64,000 nucleotides of DNA from Bryobacterales bacterium (GTDB taxonomy: Bacteria > Acidobacteriota > Terriglobia > Bryobacterales > Bryobacteraceae), in assembly GCA_020846745.1 (NCBI GenBank), contig JADLDI010000145.1:1-64000 (forward strand), read 5' to 3'. Every line of letters starts with the position of its first letter. The stretch's first letter is position 1. Under the pieces are notes generated by a model, which searched no databases, was not told the DNA's origin, and saw only the letters and a program-made list of their open reading frames with translations. Below are positions 56,295 to 64,000 of this stretch, in pieces. The translations under genes were made by a program, and so were the position numbers.

Positions 56295-57638
56295 ATGGTA
56301 GATTTGCAGATAGTGCCGGATGCCGTCGCGGAGTTTCGCGGGATCTCCAAAAGCTACCCTATTTATCGCAAACCGGTAGATCGCCTGCGGGAACTCCTCA
56401 CCTTTAACCGATTTTCGTTCCACCAGGACTTCTGGGCCCTGCGCGACATCACCTTCGACGTCCGCCGCGGCGAGACATTCTGCATTATTGGCGAGAACGG
56501 GTCCGGCAAAAGCACCCTTCTGCAAATCCTGGCCGGGATTCTGGCCCCCACCTCCGGCGACCTCAACGTGAAGGGCCGTGTCGCCGCACTGCTCGAACTG
56601 GGCTCCGGCTTTAACCCGGAATTCTCGGGCCGCGACAACGTCTATCTCAACGCATCCATCCTGGGCCTGAGCCGCCGCGAAATCGACGCACGGTATCCGT
56701 CTATTGAGCAATTCGCGGAAATCGGCAGTTTTATTGACCAGCCGGTGAAAACCTACTCGTCCGGCATGGCTGTTCGCCTTGCCTTCGCCGTGGCGATTCA
56801 CGTCGACCCCGAAATCCTGCTGGTAGACGAAGCGCTTGCCGTCGGCGACATCTATTTCCGCCAGCGCTGCATGCGCAAGGTCCACGAACTGCGGTCGCAA
56901 GGCGTCACCATCGTGTTCGTGTCGCACTCCATGGGCGATGTGAAAGCCATCGGCGACCGCACAATGTGGCTCGACCGCGGCCAAGTCTGCGAACTCGGCG
57001 TCACGGATCAGGTTGTAACGAAATATCTCGGCGCAATGGCCGAGAAAGACACGTCGTACCTGGAATTAAAAGAGCCGGTCCGCCGCACCGTCGAATCGGT
57101 GTCCAACCAAGCCCCGGAAATCGTCAGCACCATTCCGAATGTCGACCATCGCCACGGCGACGGCCGCGCCGAAGTGATCGGCGTCGCGATCCTCAACGAA
57201 GACGGGCACCGCCAGCCGTACCTGCAATCGGACTCACGCGTCATCGTGCGCATCTCGGTCCGCGCGAAAGATCGAATTGCGAACCCGAATGTCGGTTTCA
57301 TGATGCGCAACCATCTCGGTGTCGACTTCGCGGGCACCAACACCTTGCGGGAAGGCATCGAACTCGCGCCGATGATCCCCGGCGACACCACCACAGTCGA
57401 CTTCCACGTCGACATTCCGACTCTATATCCGGCACATTTTTCCTTTTCGCCCGCCATCGCCGACGGAAACCTGCATCATTACAAAATGTGCGATTGGATC
57501 GACAACGCCATCACGCTCCAGATGGGCGCGCCTGACCAGCCCATCTACGGCTATATCCACCTGCCGTGCCGCGTTGAGGTGAACGCACGTCTCCACCGTA
57601 CGGAAGACCAACCCGCGGAGGCCAAACGTCTTGGCTGA
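56295..57638 (+). CDS. polysaccharide ABC exporter ATPase, Wzt-type with C-terminal carbohydrate-binding domain
   Basis: 447 residues. The ATPase domain has Walker A GENGSGKS (66-73), ABC signature YSSGMAVRLAFA and Walker B ILLVDEALAVGD. From about residue 280 a separate beta-rich domain (VIGVAILNED...; HVDIPTLYPAHFSFS) matches the Wzt C-terminal fold that reads the end of the polymer in O-antigen exporters of the E. coli O9a type. A Wzm permease is not next to it. It begins a leftover-free operon of five or six overlapping genes. Confidence 0.85.
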   Translation: MVDLQIVPDAVAEFRGISKSYPIYRKPVDRLRELLTFNRFSFHQDFWALRDITFDVRRGETFCIIGENGSGKSTLLQILAGILAPTSGDLNVKGRVAALLELGSGFNPEFSGRDNVYLNASILGLSRREIDARYPSIEQFAEIGSFIDQPVKTYSSGMAVRLAFAVAIHVDPEILLVDEALAVGDIYFRQRCMRKVHELRSQGVTIVFVSHSMGDVKAIGDRTMWLDRGQVCELGVTDQVVTKYLGAMAEKDTSYLELKEPVRRTVESVSNQAPEIVSTIPNVDHRHGDGRAEVIGVAILNEDGHRQPYLQSDSRVIVRISVRAKDRIANPNVGFMMRNHLGVDFAGTNTLREGIELAPMIPGDTTTVDFHVDIPTLYPAHFSFSPAIADGNLHHYKMCDWIDNAITLQMGAPDQPIYGYIHLPCRVEVNARLHRTEDQPAEAKRLG

Positions 57639-58881
57639 ATTCACCGGCGAACGCGTCGTTCCCAATCAGGTAGACTCCGACCTTTGGAACGAACACTGGA
57701 GCCGCTACCTGTTTGCCTCGCGCCTCGCCCGGCAAAAGCGCGTCCTCGACATCGCCTGCGGCACCGGCTACGGCACTGCTGAACTTGCCCATTCCGCCGC
57801 GCAGGTGATCGGCGTCGACGTCGCCACTGAAGCGGTCGCCTATGCCGCCACTCAATACGCCCGCTTCAACACGCGCTTTGTCCAGGCGACGGGAACCGCG
57901 CTTCCCTTCCCGGACGCGTCATTCGACCTGATCACGGCGTTCGAAGTCATCGAACACCTTACCGATTGGCAGAAGCTGCTCGCAGAAGTGCGCCGGTTAC
58001 TCCGCCCCTCCGGCCAGTTCATCGTCTCCACGCCCAACAAGCTCTACTACGCCGAAACCCGCGAAAAAGCCGGACCCAATCCGTTCCACACCCACGAATT
58101 CACGTTCGAAGAATTCAACCAGGCTTTGCAGGATGTCTTCCCCTCTGTCTCGATGTTCCTGCAGAACCACTCGGACGCGATGGTGTTCCAACCGGTCGGT
58201 GGTCAGCAAGTGGCAGAGACCAGGCTCGACACCGGCCGGCCGAAACCTGAAGAAGCGCATTTCTTCATGGCCGTGTGCGCCCTCGGCCGGCAGATGGGCG
58301 CGCCCACGTTCATTTTCCTGCCCACCACCGCCAACGTCCTGCGCGAGCGCGAAGTCCACATCGCCCGGCTCGAAAGCGAGGTGGCCGCAAAAACTCAGTG
58401 GCTCGAAAAACTCAAAACCGAACACGCGGTCTTGGTGGATCAGTTCCGTGCCCAAACCCGCGAACTCGAACAGAAAAATGAGTGGGCCGCGCGCCTCAAT
58501 CAGGAACTCGCAAACTCCGCCGCCCGCGTTGCGGAATTGCAAGACGAACTTGCCCGCGAACAACAAGCCGGCCGCGAACTCGCCACAGCTTACGAATCGA
58601 AGGTGGCGGAACTCGAAGCCGATGTACAGGTGAAGGCGCAGTGGGCCATCGATACCGAAGCGCGGCTCTCTGCGGAACTCAAGGCCAAGTGCGACGAACT
58701 CGCCGCCTGCGTTAAACTCCTCGAGGACGCGGAATCGACCCTCGAAGAACGCACCAGATGGGCCTTGAAGCTCGACAAGGAACGCGAAGAGCTGACCGGC
58801 CAGCTCAGTTCCGTCCAAGCTTCGCGCTGGTATCGTCTGGGCCGCAGCATCGGTTTGGGTCCGCAGGTTCAGGTATCGTAA
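57631..58881 (+). CDS. SAM methyltransferase with long C-terminal coiled coil
   Basis: 416 residues from a TTG at 57631, overlapping the ATPase gene by 8 bases. SAM motif LDIACGTGYG (39-48) and the DAT-type region to about residue 220 form a class I methyltransferase. From about 238 to 397 the chain is a charged helix with four recurring K/E-x-x-W-A-x-x-L motifs (near 258, 286, 339 and 378), ending in ASRWYRLGRSIG, a tail common in glycan-cluster proteins. Being directly after a Wzt-type ATPase recalls WbdD, whose methyltransferase caps the chain and whose coiled coil sets its length. No kinase domain is seen. Confidence 0.75.
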   Translation: MAEFTGERVVPNQVDSDLWNEHWSRYLFASRLARQKRVLDIACGTGYGTAELAHSAAQVIGVDVATEAVAYAATQYARFNTRFVQATGTALPFPDASFDLITAFEVIEHLTDWQKLLAEVRRLLRPSGQFIVSTPNKLYYAETREKAGPNPFHTHEFTFEEFNQALQDVFPSVSMFLQNHSDAMVFQPVGGQQVAETRLDTGRPKPEEAHFFMAVCALGRQMGAPTFIFLPTTANVLREREVHIARLESEVAAKTQWLEKLKTEHAVLVDQFRAQTRELEQKNEWAARLNQELANSAARVAELQDELAREQQAGRELATAYESKVAELEADVQVKAQWAIDTEARLSAELKAKCDELAACVKLLEDAESTLEERTRWALKLDKEREELTGQLSSVQASRWYRLGRSIGLGPQVQVS

Positions 58882-61218
58882 ATGGCCACGCTCGGGCGCT
58901 TCGCGAAAGCGCTGCCTCTGCTGCTCGTCTCGCCGGTCGTCATCGTAATTTCGCTACTAGCTCTTCTGTTGACCGATCTTGTCTGGAAGGTCTTCGGCCG
59001 TCGCCGCCTACCCGTTGATTCAAGACCCCGCAACACTTCCGCATCGGTCGTCATCCCCAACTGGAACGGTCGCGACCTGCTGGAGAAATACCTCCCGTCT
59101 GTGGAACTCGCGCTCGCCGGCAATCCGAATAACGAAGTGATCGTCGTCGATAACGGCTCTACCGACGGCAGTGCCGGCTATGTCCGTCAGCACCATCCAA
59201 ACGTCCGCTTATTAGCCTTGCCGAAAAACCTCGGCTTCGGCGGCGGCTCCAACGCCGGCTTCGCGGAAGCCAAAAACGACATCGTTGTCCTATTGAACAG
59301 CGACATGCGCGTTCGCGAAGACTTCCTCGCGCCGCTCCTCGAAGGCTTTTCCGACGAAAAAGTATTCGCCGTCTCCTGCCAGATCTTCTTCTCCGACCCC
59401 AACAAGGTCCGCGAAGAAACCGGACTCACCCAGGCCTGGTGGGAAAACGGCGGAGTCCGCGTCCGCCATCGTGACGACCCCAACATCCAGCAGCTCTACC
59501 CCTGCTTCTACGGCGGTGGCGGGTCGTGCGCGTTCGATCGCCGCAAATTCCTCGAACTCGGCGGGTTCGACCATCTGCTCAAACCTTTTTACCTCGAAGA
59601 CACCGACCTCGGCTTCCTCGCCTGGAAGCGCGGCTGGAAAGTTCTGTACCAACCCGCAAGCGTCGTCTATCACGAGCATCGCGGCACCATCGGCAAAACG
59701 TTCACCCGCGCCTACATCGAATCGATTATCCACAAAAACTTCCTGCTGTTCCTTTGGAAGAACATCCACGAGCCTTGGCGCCTGATCTCCCACTTCGGCT
59801 TCCTGCTACCCGCCGCCATGGTCTCGCTCCTGTTCGGCGAATCGATGGAGCGGACGAATCTGATCGCGATCGCCAAAGCCTTCCTGCAACTGCCCGGCGC
59901 CATGGCCGCCCGCTGGCGAGCACGGTCGCTTGGGGTCGTCAGCGATACCGAAGCGTTCCGCCGTCCCATGGGCGGGTACTTTCACGACCGGTTCCGCACG
60001 CTGCCCGCGCGGCCCGGTCGCCTGCGCGTCCTCTTCATCTCGCCCTACCCTATCTGCCCGCCCGTCCACGGCGGCGCGGTATTCATGTCGCAGACCTGTA
60101 CCGAACTCACCCGGTCCACTGATCTGCACCTGATCGTTCTCGTGGACGAACCCAAAGAGATCCCGCCGCATAAAGAATTGGCCGATCGATGCGGCTCCGC
60201 GCACTACCTCGTACGCCTGGAAGGACAAACCAGAAGTTTCGGGTCCGTTTTACCGCACGCCCTGCACGAATATGCCAATGGCGACCTCGAATGGCTGATC
60301 CACCGCCAAATCTACCTGCAGCAAATCGATGTCGTCCAGTACGAGTACCTGCCCATGGCGCAGTACCGTGGCGAATATCGTCAAATCGCCCAGTTCCTGT
60401 TCGAGCACGACCTGTACTTTCAGTCCATCGGCCGCCAGCTCGACCACATGCGCGGCGCCGTCAAACGCCTCGCCGCGCGCTACGAGTACTTGCGGGCGTT
60501 GCGATACGAACTCGAAACCATTCCACTGTTCGACGCGACGCAGCTCTGCAGTTCGGCCAACCGCGACTTCCTGCTCCAGTTCGCCCCCGAACTCGCGGCG
60601 AAAACCGCACACCGGTTGCGCGCCGGCATTACGGCTTCCAATTACAATTTTCAGCCCGCCGGCCGGACCCCCAACACCATGCTCTTCCTCGGCAGCTTCC
60701 GCCACGCCCCGAACACCGAGGCGCTTAACTGGTTCGTCCAACAATCGCTCCAGCACGTGCTGGCCGAGTGTCCCGACGCGAGGCTGATCGTCATCGGGTC
60801 CGACCCGCCGCCGCGCTACTCGCTCCCAGACTTTGGCGACGCCATCGAGCTTCGCGGCTATGTCGACGACATTCAGGCGCCCCTCACCGAGTGCGCGGTC
60901 TTTGTCTGCCCGATTCTCAGTGGGTCCGGCGTGCGCGTCAAACTCCTCGAATCGTTTGCCTCCGGCATTCCGGTGGTCTCCACCCGCATCGGCGCCGAGG
61001 GCCTCGCCTCGAAAGATGGCGAAATCTGCCGCCTCGCCGACGATCCGCGGGAGTTTGCCCGCGCCATCCTCGACCTGTTCGCCAATCCCGGCGAAGCCGA
61101 AGCCATGGCCCGCCGCGCCCGGGCGGAGGTAGAACGTAACTGGGACATGCCTGTCTTGACGCAGGCGCTGGTAAAAGAGTACAGCAGGATAGTAGCGTCG
61201 AAACGCCGAACATCATGA
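58882..61218 (+). CDS. fused GT2-GT4 glycosyltransferase
   Basis: 778 residues. A membrane segment (10-33) anchors the N-terminus. Residues about 54-300 form a GT2 domain (SVVIPNWNG, VDNGSTDGS, LLNSDM as DXD-type, FYLEDTDLGF). From about 405 a GT4 domain (VLFISPYPICPPVHGG ... LFLGSFRHAPN ... ECAVFVCPILSGSGVRVKLLESFA). One polypeptide may thus add two sugars in series. It overlaps the WbuC-type gene by 4 bases. Confidence 0.85.
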   Translation: MATLGRFAKALPLLLVSPVVIVISLLALLLTDLVWKVFGRRRLPVDSRPRNTSASVVIPNWNGRDLLEKYLPSVELALAGNPNNEVIVVDNGSTDGSAGYVRQHHPNVRLLALPKNLGFGGGSNAGFAEAKNDIVVLLNSDMRVREDFLAPLLEGFSDEKVFAVSCQIFFSDPNKVREETGLTQAWWENGGVRVRHRDDPNIQQLYPCFYGGGGSCAFDRRKFLELGGFDHLLKPFYLEDTDLGFLAWKRGWKVLYQPASVVYHEHRGTIGKTFTRAYIESIIHKNFLLFLWKNIHEPWRLISHFGFLLPAAMVSLLFGESMERTNLIAIAKAFLQLPGAMAARWRARSLGVVSDTEAFRRPMGGYFHDRFRTLPARPGRLRVLFISPYPICPPVHGGAVFMSQTCTELTRSTDLHLIVLVDEPKEIPPHKELADRCGSAHYLVRLEGQTRSFGSVLPHALHEYANGDLEWLIHRQIYLQQIDVVQYEYLPMAQYRGEYRQIAQFLFEHDLYFQSIGRQLDHMRGAVKRLAARYEYLRALRYELETIPLFDATQLCSSANRDFLLQFAPELAAKTAHRLRAGITASNYNFQPAGRTPNTMLFLGSFRHAPNTEALNWFVQQSLQHVLAECPDARLIVIGSDPPPRYSLPDFGDAIELRGYVDDIQAPLTECAVFVCPILSGSGVRVKLLESFASGIPVVSTRIGAEGLASKDGEICRLADDPREFARAILDLFANPGEAEAMARRARAEVERNWDMPVLTQALVKEYSRIVASKRRTS

Positions 61219-61691
61219 CGGGCATCCAACTCATCACTCGCGACCTCATCGCCGAAGTAACCCACAAAGCCGGCGATTCCCCGCGCCGCCGGATGAACCA
61301 CAACTTCCACAGCGGACCCGACGATAATCCCCACAGGATGCTCAACGTCCTGCTCCGCGGCACCTACGTTCCGCCTCACCGGCATCTCAACCCCGACAAG
61401 TCCGAGGCATTTTTGGTGCTGGAAGGCGCGGCCAAGGTCATCTGCTTCGACGATGCCGGCAACCCCACCGCAGTGCATCGGCTCACCGCGCCGTCCGCCT
61501 CTCCCGTTTGGGGCATCGACCTGGCGGCGGGCATCTGGCACACCATTCTGGCCGAATCCGATGTAGCGGTCTGCTACGAAGTGAAACCCGGACCTTGGCA
61601 GCCCTCCACCGACAAAGACTTCGCAGCGTGGGCGCCGAGGGAAAATCAGCCCGGCTGGCAGCAATATCTTACCTACCTCGAAGGACTCTAA
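61215..61691 (+). CDS. WbuC-family cupin metalloprotein
   Basis: 158 residues, with the cupin HHRH-type site in YVPPHRHLNPDKSEAFLVLEG and a His later in GIWHTIL. The family is found in O-antigen clusters; function unknown, perhaps metal-dependent sugar modification. ATGA overlap with the transferase gene. Confidence 0.8.
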   Translation: MTGIQLITRDLIAEVTHKAGDSPRRRMNHNFHSGPDDNPHRMLNVLLRGTYVPPHRHLNPDKSEAFLVLEGAAKVICFDDAGNPTAVHRLTAPSASPVWGIDLAAGIWHTILAESDVAVCYEVKPGPWQPSTDKDFAAWAPRENQPGWQQYLTYLEGL

Positions 61692-61697
61692 CGCGTC

Positions 61698-62837
61698 ATG
61701 CGCCTGCTCCTCTTTCTCTTGCTGGTCCCCCTGCTCGCCGCCCAATCGCTCACCATCACCCAGGAGAAGGTCTACAACCGACCCGCCTGGGTCCTCTCAA
61801 ACGGCGTCATCCGCGTCGCCCTCCTTTCCGGCGGCGGCCACATCGCCGAGGTCCGCTACGTCTCGGGCGACCCCAGGAAAGACGTCAACCCGATGCGGGT
61901 GCCGCATTATCCGACTATCGACCCGGATACTTTTGTCGATTCGAAGCACGCTGCCATCTACGGGTCCGACCCGCACCGCTGGCTTTCGTCCGGTTACATG
62001 GGCCATCTCCTGTGTTTTCCGTTTTACGGGCCCCCTTCCTCCAAAGCTGAAATCGCGGCCGGGCTAGGCAACCACGGCGAAGCGCCCATTGTCCGGTGGA
62101 AGGAATTGAGCCGCAACATCAGTACTACCGAAGTAACGTTTCGATACGGATCGAATTTATTGAAAACTCAATACTCCGTCGAACGCACCATCCGCCTCCC
62201 CAAAGGCGGGTCCTACTTCACCGTCGAAGAGACTATTCGAAACGAAGCCAATTTCGACCGCCCCTTCCAGTGGATGCAGCACGCCACCTTCGGCCAACCC
62301 TTCGTCGAACCCGGCAAAACCATCCTCGACGCTTCCGCTACCCGCGGCTTGACCGCCAACACCGAGTTCACCTGGCCCATCCGCACAGACCCAGACGGCA
62401 CGCCGGTGGACCTCCGCCCCATGCAGCCCAAGCCAAACTCCGGAAGCTACTCGGCGCTGCTAATGGACGCGTCGCGCCAGACCCAGTTCTTCACCCTCTA
62501 CCACCCGGATTACAAAGTCCTGATCGGCTACACCTTCCCTACCGCGACCAACCCGTGGCTGGCCGATTGGCAAGAGAATAAGCGCAACACCTCGCCTCCG
62601 TGGAACGGCCAGGTGGTCGCCCGCGGCCTCGAGTTCGGCAACTCCCCGTTCGCCGAAGGCCTCCGCAAAGCCATCGACCGCGGCTCCCTCTTCGGCGTTC
62701 CCGCCTACGAATGGATCGGCGCTCACGAAAAACGGACCACCCGGTTCACCGTTTTCCTCGCCGAAATCCCGCCCGGCTACAAAGGTACACGCGACGTAAC
62801 CGTCGAGAGCGGCGAACCACGACTGGTATCCAAATGA
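61698..62837 (+). CDS. secreted mutarotase-like sugar-binding protein
   Basis: 379 residues with signal peptide (MRLLLFLLLVPLLAAQ). The beta-sandwich style (NGVIRVALLSGGGHIAEV; SYFTVEETIRNEANFDRPFQWMQHATFGQPF) resembles the aldose-1-epimerase fold. No catalytic pair confirmed. Follows WbuC by 6 bases. Confidence 0.65.
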   Translation: MRLLLFLLLVPLLAAQSLTITQEKVYNRPAWVLSNGVIRVALLSGGGHIAEVRYVSGDPRKDVNPMRVPHYPTIDPDTFVDSKHAAIYGSDPHRWLSSGYMGHLLCFPFYGPPSSKAEIAAGLGNHGEAPIVRWKELSRNISTTEVTFRYGSNLLKTQYSVERTIRLPKGGSYFTVEETIRNEANFDRPFQWMQHATFGQPFVEPGKTILDASATRGLTANTEFTWPIRTDPDGTPVDLRPMQPKPNSGSYSALLMDASRQTQFFTLYHPDYKVLIGYTFPTATNPWLADWQENKRNTSPPWNGQVVARGLEFGNSPFAEGLRKAIDRGSLFGVPAYEWIGAHEKRTTRFTVFLAEIPPGYKGTRDVTVESGEPRLVSK

Positions 62838-63529
62838 TCGGCATCTCTTCACGCCAGGCCGTCGCGGCACTGATCCTGTTCGGCCTCTCGTTCGGTTTCG
62901 TTGAAGCCTCAGTAGTCGTTTACCTTCGGCACCTCACCGCCCCCTTCCGCGAAGCGGCAGGTCTCGCGCCCTACGACCTGTTCCCACTCCTGGTAGGCCG
63001 GGAGCTCCGGGCCCATCCCGTAATCAACCGGATTGAGCACATCGAACTGATCCGCGAAGTGGCAACCCTACTGATGCTCTGGGCAGCCGGGATGGCGATC
63101 GGCCGAACACCCACCGCGCGCTTCGCCGCCTTCCTGGTGGCCTTCGGCTGGTGGGACATCTTCTTTTACCTGGGCTTGAAGCTCACCATCGGCTGGCCCG
63201 CCTCCATCATGACCCCCGACATCCTCTTTCTGGTTCCCGTGCCCTGGTGGGGTCCGGTTCTGTCGCCCGTCCTCGCCGCCGCCGTCATGGTCATCTTCGG
63301 CACGCTCTATCTCTACCGCCCGTTCGAAGTCCGGCCCATCCACTGGACCGGAATCCTCGGCGGCGGACTGGTGATGGTAGGAGCCTTTGCCTGGGACGCC
63401 AAAGCCCTGCTCGCCGGCGCAGTCCCGCAACAATTCAACTGGCCGTTGTACTTCTGCGGATTGACCCTCTGCCTCGCCGCCGGCGCACATGCTACTCGCC
63501 GCCTGTCACGCCAGCAATTCAATCCTTGA
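62834..63529 (+). CDS. small integral membrane protein
   Basis: 231 residues from the ATG at 62834 (overlap with the previous gene), about six membrane segments, Trp-rich loops (FGWWDIFFYLG; PVPWWGPVLSP). No family named. Its overlapping start suggests it works with the secreted protein upstream. The frame extends 78 codons upstream in shadow of the previous gene. Confidence 0.6.
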   Translation: MIGISSRQAVAALILFGLSFGFVEASVVVYLRHLTAPFREAAGLAPYDLFPLLVGRELRAHPVINRIEHIELIREVATLLMLWAAGMAIGRTPTARFAAFLVAFGWWDIFFYLGLKLTIGWPASIMTPDILFLVPVPWWGPVLSPVLAAAVMVIFGTLYLYRPFEVRPIHWTGILGGGLVMVGAFAWDAKALLAGAVPQQFNWPLYFCGLTLCLAAGAHATRRLSRQQFNP

Positions 63530-63598
63530 GAGAAGTCAACACCTCCCGCCCTTGCGCTATCGAACTCTTGAGTCCGGTATCCTGGATGAGGGCGCCCT

Positions 63599-63925
63599 AT
63601 GAGTCTGGAACAAGCCATCCTCGACAAGGTCCGCCGCCTCCCCCCGGTGATGCAGGAGGAAGTGCTGCGCTACGCTGATAGACTGCAGCGCGACAGCGGG
63701 GCAAAGATCGTCCCGTCGCCCGATCGCACGCGCGAGATGAGGTGGATTGATGAACATCGAGCTGCCTACGCCGGTCAATGGGTCGCGGTCGAGGGTGATC
63801 GCCTGATCGCCGCCGGAGTAGATCCCCTGGAAGTCTTTGCCGTCGCCCGAGAGCATGGCGTCCCGACTCCGTTCGTCGTACATGTACGTCCTGAAGATCC
63901 CCTGCCTTTCGTGCCTGGCTGGTAA
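63599..63925 (+). CDS. DUF2281/DUF5678-like small protein
   Basis: 108 residues. The N-terminus LEQAILDKVRRLPPVMQEEVLRYADRL is DUF2281-like, the C-terminus DEHRAAYAGQWVAVEGDRLIAAGVDPLEVFAVARE is DUF5678-like, a pairing often seen beside an aspartic-protease-like gene, as here (63928). Possibly antitoxin-like. Confidence 0.65.
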   Translation: MSLEQAILDKVRRLPPVMQEEVLRYADRLQRDSGAKIVPSPDRTREMRWIDEHRAAYAGQWVAVEGDRLIAAGVDPLEVFAVAREHGVPTPFVVHVRPEDPLPFVPGW

Positions 63926-63927
63926 GA

Positions 63928-64000
63928 ATGCCCGTCTCGCTAGAGTTCGATAGATCCCACTCTTATGCCGACGCAGGCGACGGCATCACCGTCCCGATCA
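63928..64000 (+). CDS. start of a probable aspartic-protease-like protein, cut by window end
   Basis: Frame opens MPVSLEFDRSH...ADAGDGITVPI and runs off the window. Two bases after the previous stop. Position and start resemble small retropepsin-like proteins that follow DUF5678-type genes; only 24 residues are seen. Confidence 0.4.
   Translation, partial: MPVSLEFDRSHSYADAGDGITVPI

Overview
This is a GC-rich chromosomal segment that carries a replication-origin neighbourhood. gyrB, dnaN and dnaA run leftward (37.6-42.7 kb). mnmG, rsmG, parA and parB run rightward (51.4-55.7 kb), with two parS sites between rsmG and parA. Protein style suggests an Acidobacteriota relative of the Solibacter/Bryobacter type: Tat-exported sugar enzymes, a GlnD, many small toxin/antitoxin-like genes, exosortase-A-type glycan genes and tandem GAATTC-containing repeats. 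That placement is an inference from gene content, not a database result.

Layout. (1) 0-13.5 kb is an accessory region: a secreted trypsin-lectin fusion, a frameshifted secreted sugar-hydrolase-like gene, a D-aminoacylase-family gene with an inserted 840-bp cassette flanked by direct repeats, a PIN/RHH toxin-antitoxin pair, truncated genes, an Lnt-like acyltransferase, a Gcr-type 'recombinase' membrane protein, a thioredoxin and sugar-isomerase pair, a 14-bp tandem repeat and a lone HicB. (2) 13.5-19 kb is a leftward housekeeping run comM-recA-galU-uxaE-like. (3) 19-21.3 kb holds a TPR protein and a TolC-type outer-membrane protein. (4) 21.3-36.3 kb is a surface-glycan island: FAD-dependent oxidoreductase, WecB, exosortase-type asparagine synthase, O-glycosylation ligase, a large lipoprotein, two GT4 transferases, a nucleotide-sugar epimerase, a methyltransferase and a flippase. 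(5) 36.3-42.97 kb holds ankyrin and Nudix genes, then gyrB, dnaN, dnaA and the candidate oriC. (6) 43-51.4 kb holds tRNA-Gly, an arylsulfotransferase-like gene, a split LigD (polymerase plus ligase), glnD, an esterase, tRNA-Arg and purD. (7) 51.4-55.75 kb holds mnmG-rsmG-parS-parAB and tRNA-Met. (8) 56.3-62.8 kb is a second, ABC-transporter-type glycan operon: Wzt-like ATPase, methyltransferase with a long coiled coil, GT2-GT4 fusion, WbuC-type cupin, mutarotase-like protein and a membrane protein. (9) The right edge has a DUF2281/DUF5678-like gene and the start of a probable aspartic-protease-like gene.

Most notable are: the 840-bp cassette (3482-4321), whose end copies and replaces the 3' end of its host gene and splits a former operon; the pairing of a Wzt-type ATPase with a methyltransferase-coiled-coil protein, which recalls WbdD-type chain-length control; a sharp change of strand base composition at the parS sites that does not coincide with the candidate oriC; and a gap of about 540 bp with a tRNA-type promoter and several perfect hairpins. 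All base-composition and repeat statements were made by eye.
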